From assembly GCA_028551475.1 (NCBI GenBank), contig CM052354.1, positions 30,279,258 through 30,343,257 on the forward strand: DNA of 64,000 nt, given 5' to 3'. The notes beneath the pieces were generated by a model, which saw only the letters and a list, made by a program, of their open reading frames with translations, made no database searches and had not been told where the DNA came from. Every line of letters starts with the position of its first letter. Position 1 is the first letter of the stretch. The DNA comes from Casuarina equisetifolia (taxonomy: Eukaryota > Streptophyta > Magnoliopsida > Fagales > Casuarinaceae). This document shows positions 36,096-51,489 of this stretch, one piece after another. Position numbers and translations under genes: made by a program.

Positions 36096-37000
36096 TTGGC
36101 AATTTTAATAAGTTTAAATCATTTTTTTATCTTTTCATTTATAGAGAATATATATATATATATAATTTTGTTGAAAAATATTCTAGTTTTGTAAAAGATA
36201 AGGTGATATATTAAAGATTTGACTGTCTATTCTACTAATGAGTGAAATATTAGAGAATTTCATCATAAAACTATAAGATGGTATACATTTAAAGTGAAAT
36301 AATGATTTTTCATTCTATGTAGTTACTTTTAGTTATTGCCTACAAAAAAATCCAATATTGAAGTTTTCTCAAAGTATTGTAGAATAATAATAGCACATTT
36401 GTTGTTTAAGCATAATGTATAAATTATGGCTATCAACTATAGATTTTGGTCTCATGATAGCACCTAAAGGTCTTAATATAACTTTCCTAAATAATAAGAG
36501 AATTTTCTCCTTGTAAACCTACAGATTGTTTTGCACTAGTGCTTGTTTTTATTGTATATGAATTTGTTGCAAGATTCAAGCTTGTATCCTAATAATTAAC
36601 ATCAAAACTTGATTCATACCTTAACAACTAGAATTGAAGTCTCCCAAATTAGGGTTATAGGAGTTGGGAAGACCAAGTTCAATTCATTAACAACAAGGCA
36701 TCAAAAAGGTCAGTGTAATCAAGAAGGGAGAATCAAATCCATGGGCGATCATAGGCTCAAAGGTTAAAGATTAAAGCACAAAAAAAGGACAATGATATTA
36801 GGGCTGGAAAATTTTGAATGGTCTTATTCATTTTTTTTGCACACAAACCTTCAAGATGAGTTGTGGAAGTTTTGATAATATCTTAAAAGATGAGTAACTT
36901 CAGCATACAATGATTCTTGTCATTAATTATTTGATAAGAGTAGTTGAGTAGGTTTATACTAAGATCAATCACTAATGGACACATGACTAAAATTAATTAT
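36096..37000. repeat. Duplicated intergenic module R-B, copy 4
   Basis: A more diverged copy that keeps 'aataataatagcacatttg', 'taattaacatcaaaacttg' and 'tccatgggcgatcataggct'. It also has the longer 3' part ('gtggaagttttgataatatc', 'tatttgataagagtagttg') otherwise seen only in copy 1. Confidence 0.7.
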
Positions 37001-37391
37001 AACGAATAAAAATAATCTTGTCTCTAAATAAAAAATAAGCCCTTAATGAACAAAATAGATCACCTTTTACCAAATAAGACAATCAATCATCTTTCACTTA
37101 ATGCAAAATAACAACAACTCAAATACGATAATTAATTGAATAGTCAACATGGTTTAGCCTTTTCCAGCATTCTTGTCGGCCGGACGGCAAACAAGCTCGC
37201 TTTATGAATGTTGCTTTTCCTGGAATAGACGGTAAAAAAGCAGAAAATTTATTACATCCAATGAATATCCTATTGACATAATTTATTATAGCTTGAGCAA
37301 CACGACACCCAGATCACAAACTGCATTACAAAAATGCTGGAAAAGGCTAAACCATAAGGAGAAACATAGAGACGATGCATGATTGAAGAGC
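37001..37391. other. Spacer beside Ole e 1 pseudogene 2
   Basis: AT-rich spacer with no independent gene. The last ~120 bases are the 3' flank of the minus-strand Ole e 1-family fragment. The frame running through here to 37286 results from the frameshift at the end of that gene. Confidence 0.5.
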
Positions 37392-37689
37392 TTAATGTTG
37401 GCATTTGGGTTCGAAGGCGAAGGTCCGATGGTGTAGAAGATGAATGGAAGCTTGTTCGCCTCGTATGGCTTCTCCGGCCTGAGGTTGGAACCCGCGAGAC
37501 CATCGTGGAAATTGGATAGCTTGTTGCAGGTGTTCAACGGCGACGAGACAACGAAGACCTTGCACTTGTGGGATGCGTAGGAGGTGATTTTCTTGGAGGC
37601 CTGGATGAAGAATTAGCCATTCTTGTCGGCCTTAGCTGTGATGACCTGGGGGCGCTTGGTGTTGTTGCACTGCAGCTTCACTGTGGCAT
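37392..37689 (-). pseudogene. Ole e 1/extensin-family gene fragment, broken copy 2
   Basis: The minus strand from 37689, after a 'ttttgacag' acceptor, encodes ATVKLQCNNTKRPQVITAKA, SHKCKVFVVSSPLNTCNKL and LRPEKPYEANKLPFIFY, the conserved second half of this small secreted cell-wall protein family. The Tyr of KNGYFF is a stop (TAC to TAA). A single-base deletion near the end moves the frame off the natural C-terminus (FEPKCQH, then TAA at 37392-37394). Copy 1 at 7290-7500 has a different stop, so the two copies were broken separately. The signal-peptide exon is missing. Confidence 0.85.
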
Positions 37690-38018
37690 CTGTCAAAAGA
37701 AACGGAAAGGGTAATGTCATGATCATGGATACAGCTGCTTTAGCTTTGGTCAGCCATGGACACGGAAGGTGAAAGCCGTGATGGCAACTTATTTTCAGAG
37801 GTACGACGCAATTGCTTTTAACAGAGAAAGAGGAAAGAAGTCCTTGGTGGTGCCGATGTGTGATCAGGGTCAATAACTGTACTGGTCTGCAGAGAACCGA
37901 TTCGTTTCGGAGAGTATCCGAAAGGGTATTCAAAGCGGAAGAAAATGTAATGCTATGTTGGTGAAAAGATTGAGTTAAATGAAGGACAAAAACAACCATT
38001 GATCTTGTATTTTCGGGA
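37690..38018. repeat. Upstream flank of Ole e 1 copy 2 (duplicate of 7501-8030)
   Basis: It shares 'gtacgacgcaattgctttta', 'agagaaccgattcgtttc' and 'gatcttgtattttc' with the flank of copy 1. Homology ends exactly where a copia LTR begins. Confidence 0.7.
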
Positions 38019-38735
38019 TGTTGGAGGAGTTATCTCCCGTGACTTGTGACAGCACGGTATAGACTAGGCTAGACTAGACTCAGAGTATAGACTCACAGTA
38101 TAGGCTTGGGTATACGTGTTCATGTTACAATACAAAAGCATAGATTCTTGTCTTCTTTGTAATTACTGAACAGAGAACGTGATAGAGAAAATTCTCCTCA
38201 TCTCTCTCTTTTGCTCTCTCGGTTTCTATCTCTTCTCCAACTTGGTATCGAGCTCCAGTTAGCCGAAAGCCATTGATCCCTGCTCCTGTTCGCTTCTCTA
38301 TTCACAAACGTTCTCCATTACTCTTCTTTGGGTCGATTTCCTCTTCAGCCCGGCTATTTCTTTTCCCCGCCCAACCCAGCATGTCGGCCTCATCCAATAC
38401 TGGCCCAGACTCTTCTACCAACCGGGTCACCGACCCGCTACGTCCTCCGGCTGCCCCCACCGTCAGCCCCCACTGTCAGCCCTGCCCTCCTTTCCTCCCC
38501 CTCCATCCCTGAACGCCTCAATGGCAGTAATTACATCATTTGGAAGACCATGCTCGAACCCTTCCTAGATGCTGCTCAGCTCCTTCCGGTGGTTGAAGGC
38601 ACCGAACCCGAACCCCCCACCCATCTCATTGCTCCCACACCCGCTTCCACCACCCCGACCAACGTCTCATCCACAGGCGCCCCGACCCGGGTTCCCAACC
38701 CAGCTCATGCCCAATGGCGGATTCTTGGGAAATAG
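38019..38735 (+). mobile_element. Ty1/copia 5' LTR, primer-binding site and truncated gag
   Basis: An LTR of about 225 bp starts TGTTGGAGGAG and ends at 'cttctccaac' near 38241. It is followed by 'ttggtatcgagctcc', a one-base variant of the tRNA-Met primer-binding site usual in plant copia elements. A gag start follows: from 38380 MSASSNTGPDSS in one frame, then after a frameshift PERLNGSNYIIWKTMLEPFL, the conserved gag N-terminus. The sequence breaks off at about 38735 into 'aataggtattagaaaaccc', a phrase of the R-F module. There is no pol and no 3' LTR. Confidence 0.85.
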
Positions 38736-39179
38736 GTATTAGAAAACCCAATCAGCTATCTCAAGGAAATGTGACTGTTAGTCTGTTAATTCTGTTAGCT
38801 TCTGTTAATAAGCTGTTAAGTAGAGTTAGTTACAGCTGCCAACCAATAGTTAATAATTATAAATAGGAAAAGAAACCAGGATAAGCTTGTTAATTGTAAA
38901 AGTTATGTTGTAAATTGGGTTCCTTCAAAGTAATCCCACCAATTATATCTTTTTTCATTTCTTTCCAATTGTATCTTTTTTTATTTCTTTCAAGATTAGG
39001 CGTAACGTCAAGCTTTGATTGTACTGAATTCTATTGATGATTTCAAACTGAGTTCCTGGTCAGTAAATATTGCATTACCAAATAATTCAAGAAGGGGCAC
39101 ACTGAGGGAAGGGGCCTTTTAAGTAGATGACTAGTCACAAGTTTTGTTCACCTTTAAGTTCTCATTTTTCAACATAGAA
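38736..39179. other. Spacer with a possible further LTR fragment
   Basis: About 38777-38960 starts TGTTAGTCTGTTAATTCTG, has TATAAATAGG near 38858 and a pyrimidine-rich tail, which resembles a small copia-type LTR. Borders and target duplication were not found, so this stays tentative. No gene is seen. Confidence 0.35.
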
Positions 39180-39550
39180 TTTAGACGAAGGTGACAAATA
39201 ATATATTCGAGAGCGTGACCGAAGACGCTGCGGGGAAGATGAAGGATATTTTGAGGACTTCGCGGGAACTCACCAAGAATGGCCCTGGCATAGTGAGTGA
39301 AATCTCCAAGGTCTTACCTGATTTTTAGATTGCCGGATTCAGCCGGAGGCTTCTTCCTGAAGATAGGGACGACAAATTTCCCTTACGAGTCAATGAAGGA
39401 AGACGAAGGCTCTTTGTGGCCACTCTCCAGACCCTTAACACTGGAAGATATTTCATACTCATATCGGACAAAAGATAATTCACAGCTTGCTGGTTACGTT
39501 GCGATCACATAATAAATGCTCTCAAGATGCACCGTTGGATTGGAGATGTC
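39180..39550 (+). pseudogene. Unrecognised coding remnant (module R-E, copy 2)
   Basis: It encodes the same unknown peptide as 24931-25218 (AAGKMKDILRTSRELTKNG, IVSEISKVLPDF, KFPLRVNEGRRRL) but with TAG inside and a frame change later. A further stretch after it, with INALKMHRWIGDVS, may be the next part of the ancestral protein. The family is not recognised and the copy is broken. Confidence 0.5.
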
Positions 39551-40869
39551 AGCGTCAACAATGGACTCCACAAATCTTTTATTGTCATTTGTGTGAAGGA
39601 GAACAAATAGGTAGGTAAAGAAATCAATCACTCGGGCGGACCATAGCTACATGGTCAATTAAACACCTAAATCATACGTTTTCGTAACTCTTGAATGGAC
39701 CTGAATGTGACAACACAGTTGCGTCTGAAAAAAAAAAAAAAAAACAAGAAGCTTGAGAAAAGGTAGGAAAGATGTTGAAATAAAGTTTCTACCTAGCATG
39801 CAATATTTTCTGTGTGTTAGGCGAGAAACAAACGATAATAAGAAATTTAATTTATGTCATATTTCAATTAGTATTTTGACTTGTTCATTCACTACAATAA
39901 GTGTTCATTTGACAGAATCATTAAGCAATTTATTTATTTTTGTTATTTCATTACAGAGCACACAAAAATCTAACAATAATAACAGAGTACAGATTTATTT
40001 CAAAGTCAGAATTAGTTGCTATAGAAATAATAAACACTTCAAGGGAATACATCCTTTTTTGTATAAGAGTGTTACATCTCATATTATGTAAACTCCTTAA
40101 AACTAACTTATAACAAGGGCTATCTAAATTTTATTTTAAATACATTTTTGAAGTATAATTTAAATTACAGTAGATGCTGTATACTTTTCTTTGCACAAGT
40201 ATCACTTTTATTATATTTTTGCGCTGAGCTCAAGCATCATGTGTAAAGGAAAATTGATTAACTTTCAATCAAAAGTTTAAACAATTTCACCATACAAAAC
40301 ATGAATCGTATGAATATTTCTTTTCATTCCAATGCATAATCTTGAGATCTTGTTCAAGCTGCCATTCTCCGTTTCATTTTCTTAGAAATTTGCTTAGTAC
40401 ACATATTTTGCAGATGCAGCTTTAGTAAACTTCATGTTTTATAGAATTCTTAGTAAACATTGTGTTACAAATTGCTGTGGATGCTCTTATGCTGAAGTTT
40501 TTTAATGCTGTCACACCGTTGGTCATTTCCAGTCAAATTTCCAACATCTCGTCATGAATGATCTCTTTTCTATTAAAATAATAAAGAAGCTCTCGTTACC
40601 TTAGAGGGTTTAAAAGAAGGACGATTTAAGTATATGGATATGGGAATTGAATGGTTGGCCTAGTTGTGCAGGGGAAAGGGGTCAGACTGAGCAGCCACGG
40701 AAGGAAGAATGGCTCATGATTTGATGGTTGGGATTTATCTTGGGCAAGGATTAATATTTTGTTATTGTTTTAGTAATGTTGGAGTGGCTCAAGATTGGAT
40801 GGATGTTATAATTTCTTCAATAATATCAATTCATCAGTGACTCTCAAGAACAAGATATATTAAAATTAA
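39551..40869. other. Intergenic DNA, no recognised gene
   Basis: There is a poly-A run near 39728-39745 and AT-rich DNA with short unsupported frames. At 40300-40380 a piece of the R-E downstream flank ('cgtatgaatatttcttttca') recurs. Confidence 0.5.
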
Positions 40870-41047
40870 TATATAAATTAATTTTGTATATCAAGTTTTT
40901 GAATATTTTCAAAAAATTTAATTTATGAAAATGAGATTTTTTAACATATAAATCACATATTTTAGTAATGTGAGATAAATTTATACTAATATTTAATAGT
41001 AAAACTATGAGCTTCAAAAGAATTAGCTATACTATTGTAGTTTCTTG

Positions 41048-41078
<31 letters not shown>

Positions 41079-41978
41079 ACAGTGCTATAAGCCAAACCAT
41101 TTTGATTATAGTTTTATTATGTCATTTTTACTTTTACTTTTACTTTTACTTCTACTCTTATTATATGCTTTGCACTTAAAGTCAACTATCCATGTATTAA
41201 AATATGTGTGGCATACCCACTAGAATAAAATAAAGTATTCATGTAAATTCCATCTACTTTCTCTAAAATTGCAAGTACCTGTGGCCCCTGTCACATACCA
41301 AAATCTAACCAATAAAGTCCACACGATGTTGATTAAGTCACACAAGAAAGAAACGTGCACGCAACTCCCACCCAGACTAAAGCAGTCTTTGTGTAAATTT
41401 CCTCCACCTTTCGCTAAGGTTGCGAGGGTTTATGTTTCTTGTCAAAATCATATGGTAATAGTAAAAGTAAGACAAATGTTATTGTCTTAATTTAAATAAA
41501 CATTTATATAAAAACATATTGTAGAGAATGAATAATTTTTAAACGAAATTTAAATAAGAGTATAAAAGAGAGGCTGAATTTGTTATCATTTAAGTAATAT
41601 TAAATTTAAGGTCAGGATTAGTGGTTACTCAAATAAATTTTCATTGATATTGTGATTGATTATTTAATCAGGTTGTATTAAAGATGTTAGATTTATAAAT
41701 TAATGTTGCATACTAAGTTTCTGAATATTTTCGGATCTAAAATGTTCGAGTGATGGAATTTCTGGTGAATGGCTAAGTCATCCCCGTCCTTATTGATGGG
41801 ACTGAAAGGTGAAGATATACAGTGGCAGCAATTGTTTGCTAAACTTCCCATCACTTTCCTTTTCCCATTCTCTTCTACCACTTCCAATCTCTCTATTCCT
41901 CTCCATTTCAGTCGGGAATCTCTTTCTTTTCTCCGTTTACATTCACAGATTTTTCGTTCTCCCAAACTCTTCCTCTCC
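40870..41978 (+). promoter_or_regulatory. TNL4 5' flank (module R-D)
   Basis: Collinear with 8031-9100 upstream of TNL1. It includes a (TA)n run at 41054-41078 and the leader with an upstream ATG at 41769 (MAKSSPSLLMGLKG). The W-box-like site is changed by one base to TGGTGAA at 41763. The flank is cut at 41978 by an inserted segment. Confidence 0.6.
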
Positions 41979-42385
41979 TGATGTGGGCCATCCTACACCA
42001 ATCCAAGCCCCAACAATCATTAGTGATGCACATGAGGAGATAATTCTAGCCACAATAATTAAAAAAATTGATTTCCAAGGAGTTTTTGTCATAAACAGGT
42101 AGGAATATTTTTTTTTTTTACTATCTTGATAACTTATGGAGCTTTTATAATGTAATTACTTATTTTAGACTAATCCTTTTGAAATAGGAAAATCTCTCTT
42201 ATAAATAGTCACCCTCTTATGTAATGAAGTAATTCATGAGTTTAAGATTAAGTAAAAATTCTTTCTTTCTTACAAGGTTTTGTATCTCTTAAATTGGTTC
42301 CAAGAATTGTAAACATTCTTATTTTATATCTCTTTAAGACTACTTCCCAATAGAATTGTGAGTATTTATCATTGAGTTATAAGGT
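41979..42385. mobile_element. Insertion (possible LTR) between TNL4 leader and start codon
   Basis: TNL4 leader homology stops at 'cttcctctcc' and TNL exon 1 homology resumes at ATGGATCACC (42396). The ~400 bp between starts TGATGTGGGCC, contains a TATAAATAG box near 42202 and a T-rich downstream part, and has no match in the other TNL leaders. The start resembles that of the putative LTR at 5222 (TGATGTGGGG). No clear right border or target duplication was found, and the last ~20 bp of normal leader are missing. A solo LTR is the best guess. Confidence 0.5.
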
Positions 42386-42395
42386 GATGAGTAAT

Positions 42396-47248
<4,853 letters not shown>

Positions 47249-47369
47249 GATTAGAAAGGTCTTGATATTTTCTTTTATGACGTAACAACTATTTTTTTTT
47301 TTTTTTGCATTATGTTGAGTTACTCAAAAAACTAATGTTTACATATTCTTCCTAGTTTTACATAGCTAG
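47249..47369. repeat. Short TNL 3' flank after TNL4
   Basis: About 100 bp of R-A ('tttatgacgtaacaa', 'cttcctagttttacat') are followed by an abrupt switch at about 47362 into TNL 5' flank sequence. That is a junction expected from deletion or unequal exchange. Confidence 0.6.
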
Positions 47370-47995
47370 AATAATATAAGGTGTTTGTGTAAATTTCATT
47401 GACCTTTCGCTAAAATTGCAAGTACGTATGGTCTCTTGCCATATAGTAAAGTCCAACCAATAAAGTAAAGTTCACACCGTGTTGACTAGGTCACATAAAA
47501 AAAGAATATGTGTGTGTAATACCTACCCAAAATAAAGTAGTCTTTGTGTATTTTTCCCTAACCTTTCACTAAAATTGCAATGGTCTATGTCTCTTGTTAG
47601 AAATCAGAGGGCAATAATAAAAGTAACACAAATGTTTTTTATTTAAATAAAAAATAATATAAGAATATGTTGTAAAGAATAAATAATCTTTAAATGAAAT
47701 TTAAATAAAAGTATAATAAAAATAGGCTGAGTTTGTTATCATTTTTATGGTTAAGATTAGTGATTATTCAAATGAATTTTCATTGAAATTTCATTTATAA
47801 ATCTTTTTAAACTTGTAATTGATTATTAAATCATATTATATTAAGGATCTTTAATTTATAAATTAACTTTGTATATCAAGTTTCTGAATATTTTTGAATT
47901 TAACGTGTCTGAATTTCTAGTCAATGGTTAAGTCATCCCCATCCTTGGTGATGGGGCAGAAAGGCACCATGAAAGCAATTGTTTGAGAAATTTAT
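47370..47995 (+). pseudogene. TNL 5' flank relic with intact upstream ORF
   Basis: Matches the TNL1 distal flank and leader ('aaagtccaaccaataaag', then the leader 'aagtcatccccatccttggt'). The 20-codon upstream ORF at 47924-47986 (MVKSSPSLVMGQKG...) is intact, but the receptor gene is gone: homology ends at 'tgtttgagaaa' and R-F sequence follows. Confidence 0.7.
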
Positions 47996-49289
47996 ATAAA
48001 TAAGATTCTTATTATATTCTTTAACAATATGAAATTTATTATTCACATTTTAATATACTCTCTCATTATAATGATTAAATTATCAAACCATGATGTTATA
48101 TTACATAGACAATAGGTGATTTTAAATCATTATAAATTTATAGAAATAAAAAGGATAATTTTGACTTTAATATCATATCAAGGTTTCTATTATTTAATTT
48201 AAAAACAGTAAAATTTATTACTATATAAATAAAATTCTAGTATATCACTTAATAATATTAAATTTATTACTCATATTTAACACATTTTCAGAATATATTA
48301 TTGTTCACGACTGTCTAAACCAGTCAATTTAACTAATTTCTTCCACGCTGTCCAAATGCGCCCCCTCGACGTTCCTCCACGATCCACGTTGCATTAACTT
48401 TTTTTCGGCGCATTCACCCACCACCTGCCTTTTCTTATTTTCGTCCCACAAGCAGCTATCTCTTTAGTATGCTTTCTCCTTTAATCATTGTGACTTATTA
48501 TGCCCCTATAAACTTGAGTTTCTATTGACTATGGAGTGAAACTACTGTAGGTTTCAAGCTCCTCGAACCATTAGGCTTGAAATCATTCTATTGAAATCTC
48601 TCTTCAAAATCCTTCTTTAAGGGCGGGGGCCTTGGCTCAGTAATGTTCTCTGAGCCAAACCCTGACCGGCCGTCTCACTGGTCTTGAGTTCGAATCTCAT
48701 CCCTCTCCTTCCCGAGGTGCATGTGTTTATAAATAATTTTTTTTAAAAAAAAATGTATGTAGTGACATTTCCTAACCTTATATATATTACATCTGATCCC
48801 AATTTACATTAAAATCTTTGAATTTATGTAAAGAAGGACTATAACTCTCTACCTTCAATAGGTTATAAAAGAAAAATTTTCATGTGATTAACCAAAGAAT
48901 GATAAATTTTCCTTTTTACAATCTTCATTCAATTATTTTCATTATAATTGTGTATAAAATAAGAATTTTACATCAAAAAATAAAAACTAACATTTAAATT
49001 AAATAAAAAGGTCTTTAATCCTTAAGTTAATTTTTGAGTCTTCTAATTAGAACTTCATTTTTGTTGATTTTGTTTACAGCCAAATGGCAACCCACACCAA
49101 TATGGAAAGGGAGTGAACTTGAAGTTTTTTGAAGTGGTGTTCGACACTCACACACTCATAATACAAATAATATCATAACTAAAAGGTAATCAAGCACACA
49201 ACATATTTAACCTTCTTTTTTTTTTTAAGAACCTTCTACGTGGAAAATAGGTATTAGAAAGTCCAATTAGCTAGCTGGAAATGTGATAT
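47996..49289. repeat. Duplicated intergenic module R-F, copy 2
   Basis: Collinear with 27240-28100 ('ccaaatgcgccccctcgacg', 'ggagtgaaactactgtaggt', 'gtagtgacatttcctaacct'). It has an extra segment around 48370-48450 and the SINE-like insert at 48619-48755. No gene is seen. Confidence 0.8.
48619..48755 (+). mobile_element. tRNA-derived SINE-like insertion
   Basis: It begins near 'aagggcgggggccttggctc' with an A-box-like GGCTCAGTAATG and a B-box-like GAGTTCGAATCTC (48684-48698), about 45 bases apart, and ends in an A/T-rich tail (T8A9). The paralogous position in R-F copy 1 (about 27568-27580, 'ctctcttgataaatgtatg') lacks it, so this is a real insertion. It does not fold as a plausible tRNA. 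A short internal part is consistent with a SINE. The family was not identified. Confidence 0.65.
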
Positions 49290-49850
49290 TTCTTCTGTCA
49301 CAAACTAAAGTCTAACCAATAAAGTTCACACCGGGTTGATTAAATCACACAAAGTCACATCTATAACTTTTTTGTATTACTTTTACAGTCACTTTTAGTC
49401 TTATTATTCTTTTTACTCTTAAAGCGCGAAATGGCCCAAAAAAAAAAAAGAGTATGTGTGTAACACCCGCCCAGAACGAAGTAGTAGTCTTCACGTAAAT
49501 TTCCTCGACCTTTCGCGGAAGTTGCAGGGGTCTACAGTCTCATGTCAGAGACCTCAGAGTAATAATAAAAGTAACACAAATTCCGAGTTCCTAAATTTCT
49601 GGTCAGTGGCTAAGTCATCCCCGTCCTCAGCGATGGGACAGAAAGGCAAAGATACTGCGATAGCAATTATTTACTGGATTTCCCACTCTCTTCGGCCACT
49701 GCCGATCTCCCCCTTTCTTTTTAGCTTTCACGCATTTTTCTTTTAATTATTGTTAAATGTTTATCTAACAATAAATTTATTTTTTCTTCTTTCTCATTTT
49801 GTGTCTTTATTCGTTTTTTGAACAGATACTTTGCAAGTTATCAAAAGACC
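49290..49850 (+). pseudogene. Chimeric TNL relic: 5' leader joined to intron 4 / exon 5
   Basis: From 49290 the sequence follows the TNL 5' flank and leader ('aagtcatccccgtcctcagc', 'agctttcacgcatttttc'). At about 49740 it switches to TNL intron 4 ('ttaattattgttaaatgt', 'taacaataaatttatttt') and ends with the acceptor 'ttttttgaacag' and the start of exon 5 ('atactttgcaagtt'; paralogues 'aaacttagcaagtt'). Everything from exon 1 to exon 4 is missing. A large internal deletion or unequal crossover between TNL copies explains this. Confidence 0.8.
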
Positions 49851-50953
49851 ACAAGCTGTTCAATACTCAATTTTCAAATGATTTGCAAAGAAGAATCAGG
49901 ATAAGGTCCTTTTTGTTAGCACGATGATAGCACTAAGGGTGGGTTGTTTTGGGGTATTTAAGTGGGTGCCAACTCAAGCTTGAAGTGTAAACTTAAATTC
50001 TACAATCTCTAATTTATTATAATAGATTGACAAGATTTATTGACGGTTTGTTTCCATATACCTAAGGTTCTTCAAGTGATTTTTTATAAATGCAATACTT
50101 ACTAGGATCAAAATATTTGTTCTACATAGTAGTACCCTTTTTCTACAAAATATAGAAATATCACAAAAGAGGAACAGAGTGCCTATAGAATAGTAAAACA
50201 ACAAAGACAAGATTTAAAATTGTTTATAATAAGAAATGTACGATATAACTATGTTATGAGCTTATGAGACTTGTAATGGACTTGGGTTTGTAAGAGATCA
50301 AGTTGGCAATGACATTATAGTAAAATATACTAAAATTAACTTTTAAGTGTATATCTTTTATTAATTAATTGAAACATAAAATAATAATATCAAAACTGAT
50401 CTCATATCTCAAATTTAAACTATAAAAAAAGATGACTTATGAAAAGTGCTATCTCAATTAAGCTATAGTAGAGCTAAATTTTTTTTTTTTAAGTTCGATT
50501 AAAGGGGAGAAAAATGTGTCTCGAACACCAAACCAATTGCTCCAAGCCCTCCACTCTACTTGAGTTGTGAAATTAACAAGTATTATAATTACTTATATTT
50601 AACAATTTTTCTTTTAATTTTCTTAGGAACAAGACATTTTGATACTGTCCCGTTACCACTTTGCCAAAAGGTTAGACATAGCATTTACTCATGTAATCTG
50701 TCTCATATAGAATTGTAATATTTTACCACACTTATGAGCCATGACACGTGATTTCCATAACAAATGGGTGTCTATGTTCATGCAACCACCATGATACTTG
50801 ATTCCCAAAACAAAATGCATGGTCTCGCCTTTTCTCATTCCTTCTTTCTCAACCAACTCCATTGTTTACGCCATGTTTTTGAAAAGCTTGATCTTCGTGA
50901 AGCCCGGAGTATAAAGCAACGCCTGCTGAGGGAAGACACTGAAATCCGAAACA
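49851..50953. other. Intergenic DNA, no gene seen
   Basis: AT-rich, with a T run at 50477-50490. It is the boundary between the TNL cluster with its duplicated modules and the unrelated genes to the right. The frame at 50764-51015 overlaps the start of the next gene in another phase and is not supported. Confidence 0.5.
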
Positions 50954-51489
50954 ATGGAGGTGCTAAGATGTCTCTTTATAGCCTACTTGGTTTTTGCATG
51001 CTGGGGATAATGTAGTGCTGACGGACTCCCCCCAAGGATGACGGAGATAAACCATTCGGCTCTGGCAACCACGGGGAAAACAGCGGCGGGGTTGAAGGTG
51101 GCGGCAGCAGTTTTGAAATTTCAGGTTCTGGATTTGGTGTGGAAGTCGGAGTCTTTGGTCCCGGTAGGGGTTAGGACTCCGGCCATGGCCGGGGTGGTTC
51201 GAGCTCCGTCGCATGGATCCCGATCCCTGGTCTCGGCGGTGGTGTTAGCATCAGTATTGTTCCCGACGGTAAATCCACGTGCCATGACCATTGCTCGGCG
51301 TGCCGGGAATGTGACTTGCATAAGAAGCACTCCGATCATGATGACCACAAGACCGGCGAGGTTACCGGGGGCCAAAAGAGGTCCATGGGTGGAAGCAGCA
51401 GCATGGATACAAAGCGTGAACGTTATGGTCAGTGGCCCATGCCAGACGCCAAAGCTTCGGAGTCCCAGGTAGCTGGGCATGGAGCTTGA
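50954..51489 (+). pseudogene. Glycine-rich secreted protein gene, broken
   Basis: ATG at 50954 opens MEVLRCLFIAYLVFACWG, a good signal peptide, interrupted by TAA at 51008-51010. After a frame change near 51040 the sequence reads as a glycine-rich region (GSGNHGENSGGVEGGGSSFE, GSGFGVEVGVFGPGRG), a TAG at 51172-51174, and a Cys/His/Asp-rich tail (CHDHCSACRECDLHKKHSDH) ending at TGA 51487. The G/C content is higher than in the surroundings, as in real coding DNA. It resembles plant glycine-rich wall or secretory proteins by composition only; the family is not recognised. The minus-strand frame here is its shadow. Confidence 0.55.

Noticed and set aside
48619-48755. tRNA gene suggested by A- and B-box-like motifs
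   Set aside because: No cloverleaf or acceptor stem can be formed, the tail is A/T-rich, and the segment is an insertion compared with its paralogue; a SINE fits better.
51121-51480. Minus-strand frame of 119 codons with hydrophobic stretches
   Set aside because: It overlaps the plus-strand glycine-rich gene, whose signal peptide and low-complexity composition explain the open antisense frame better.
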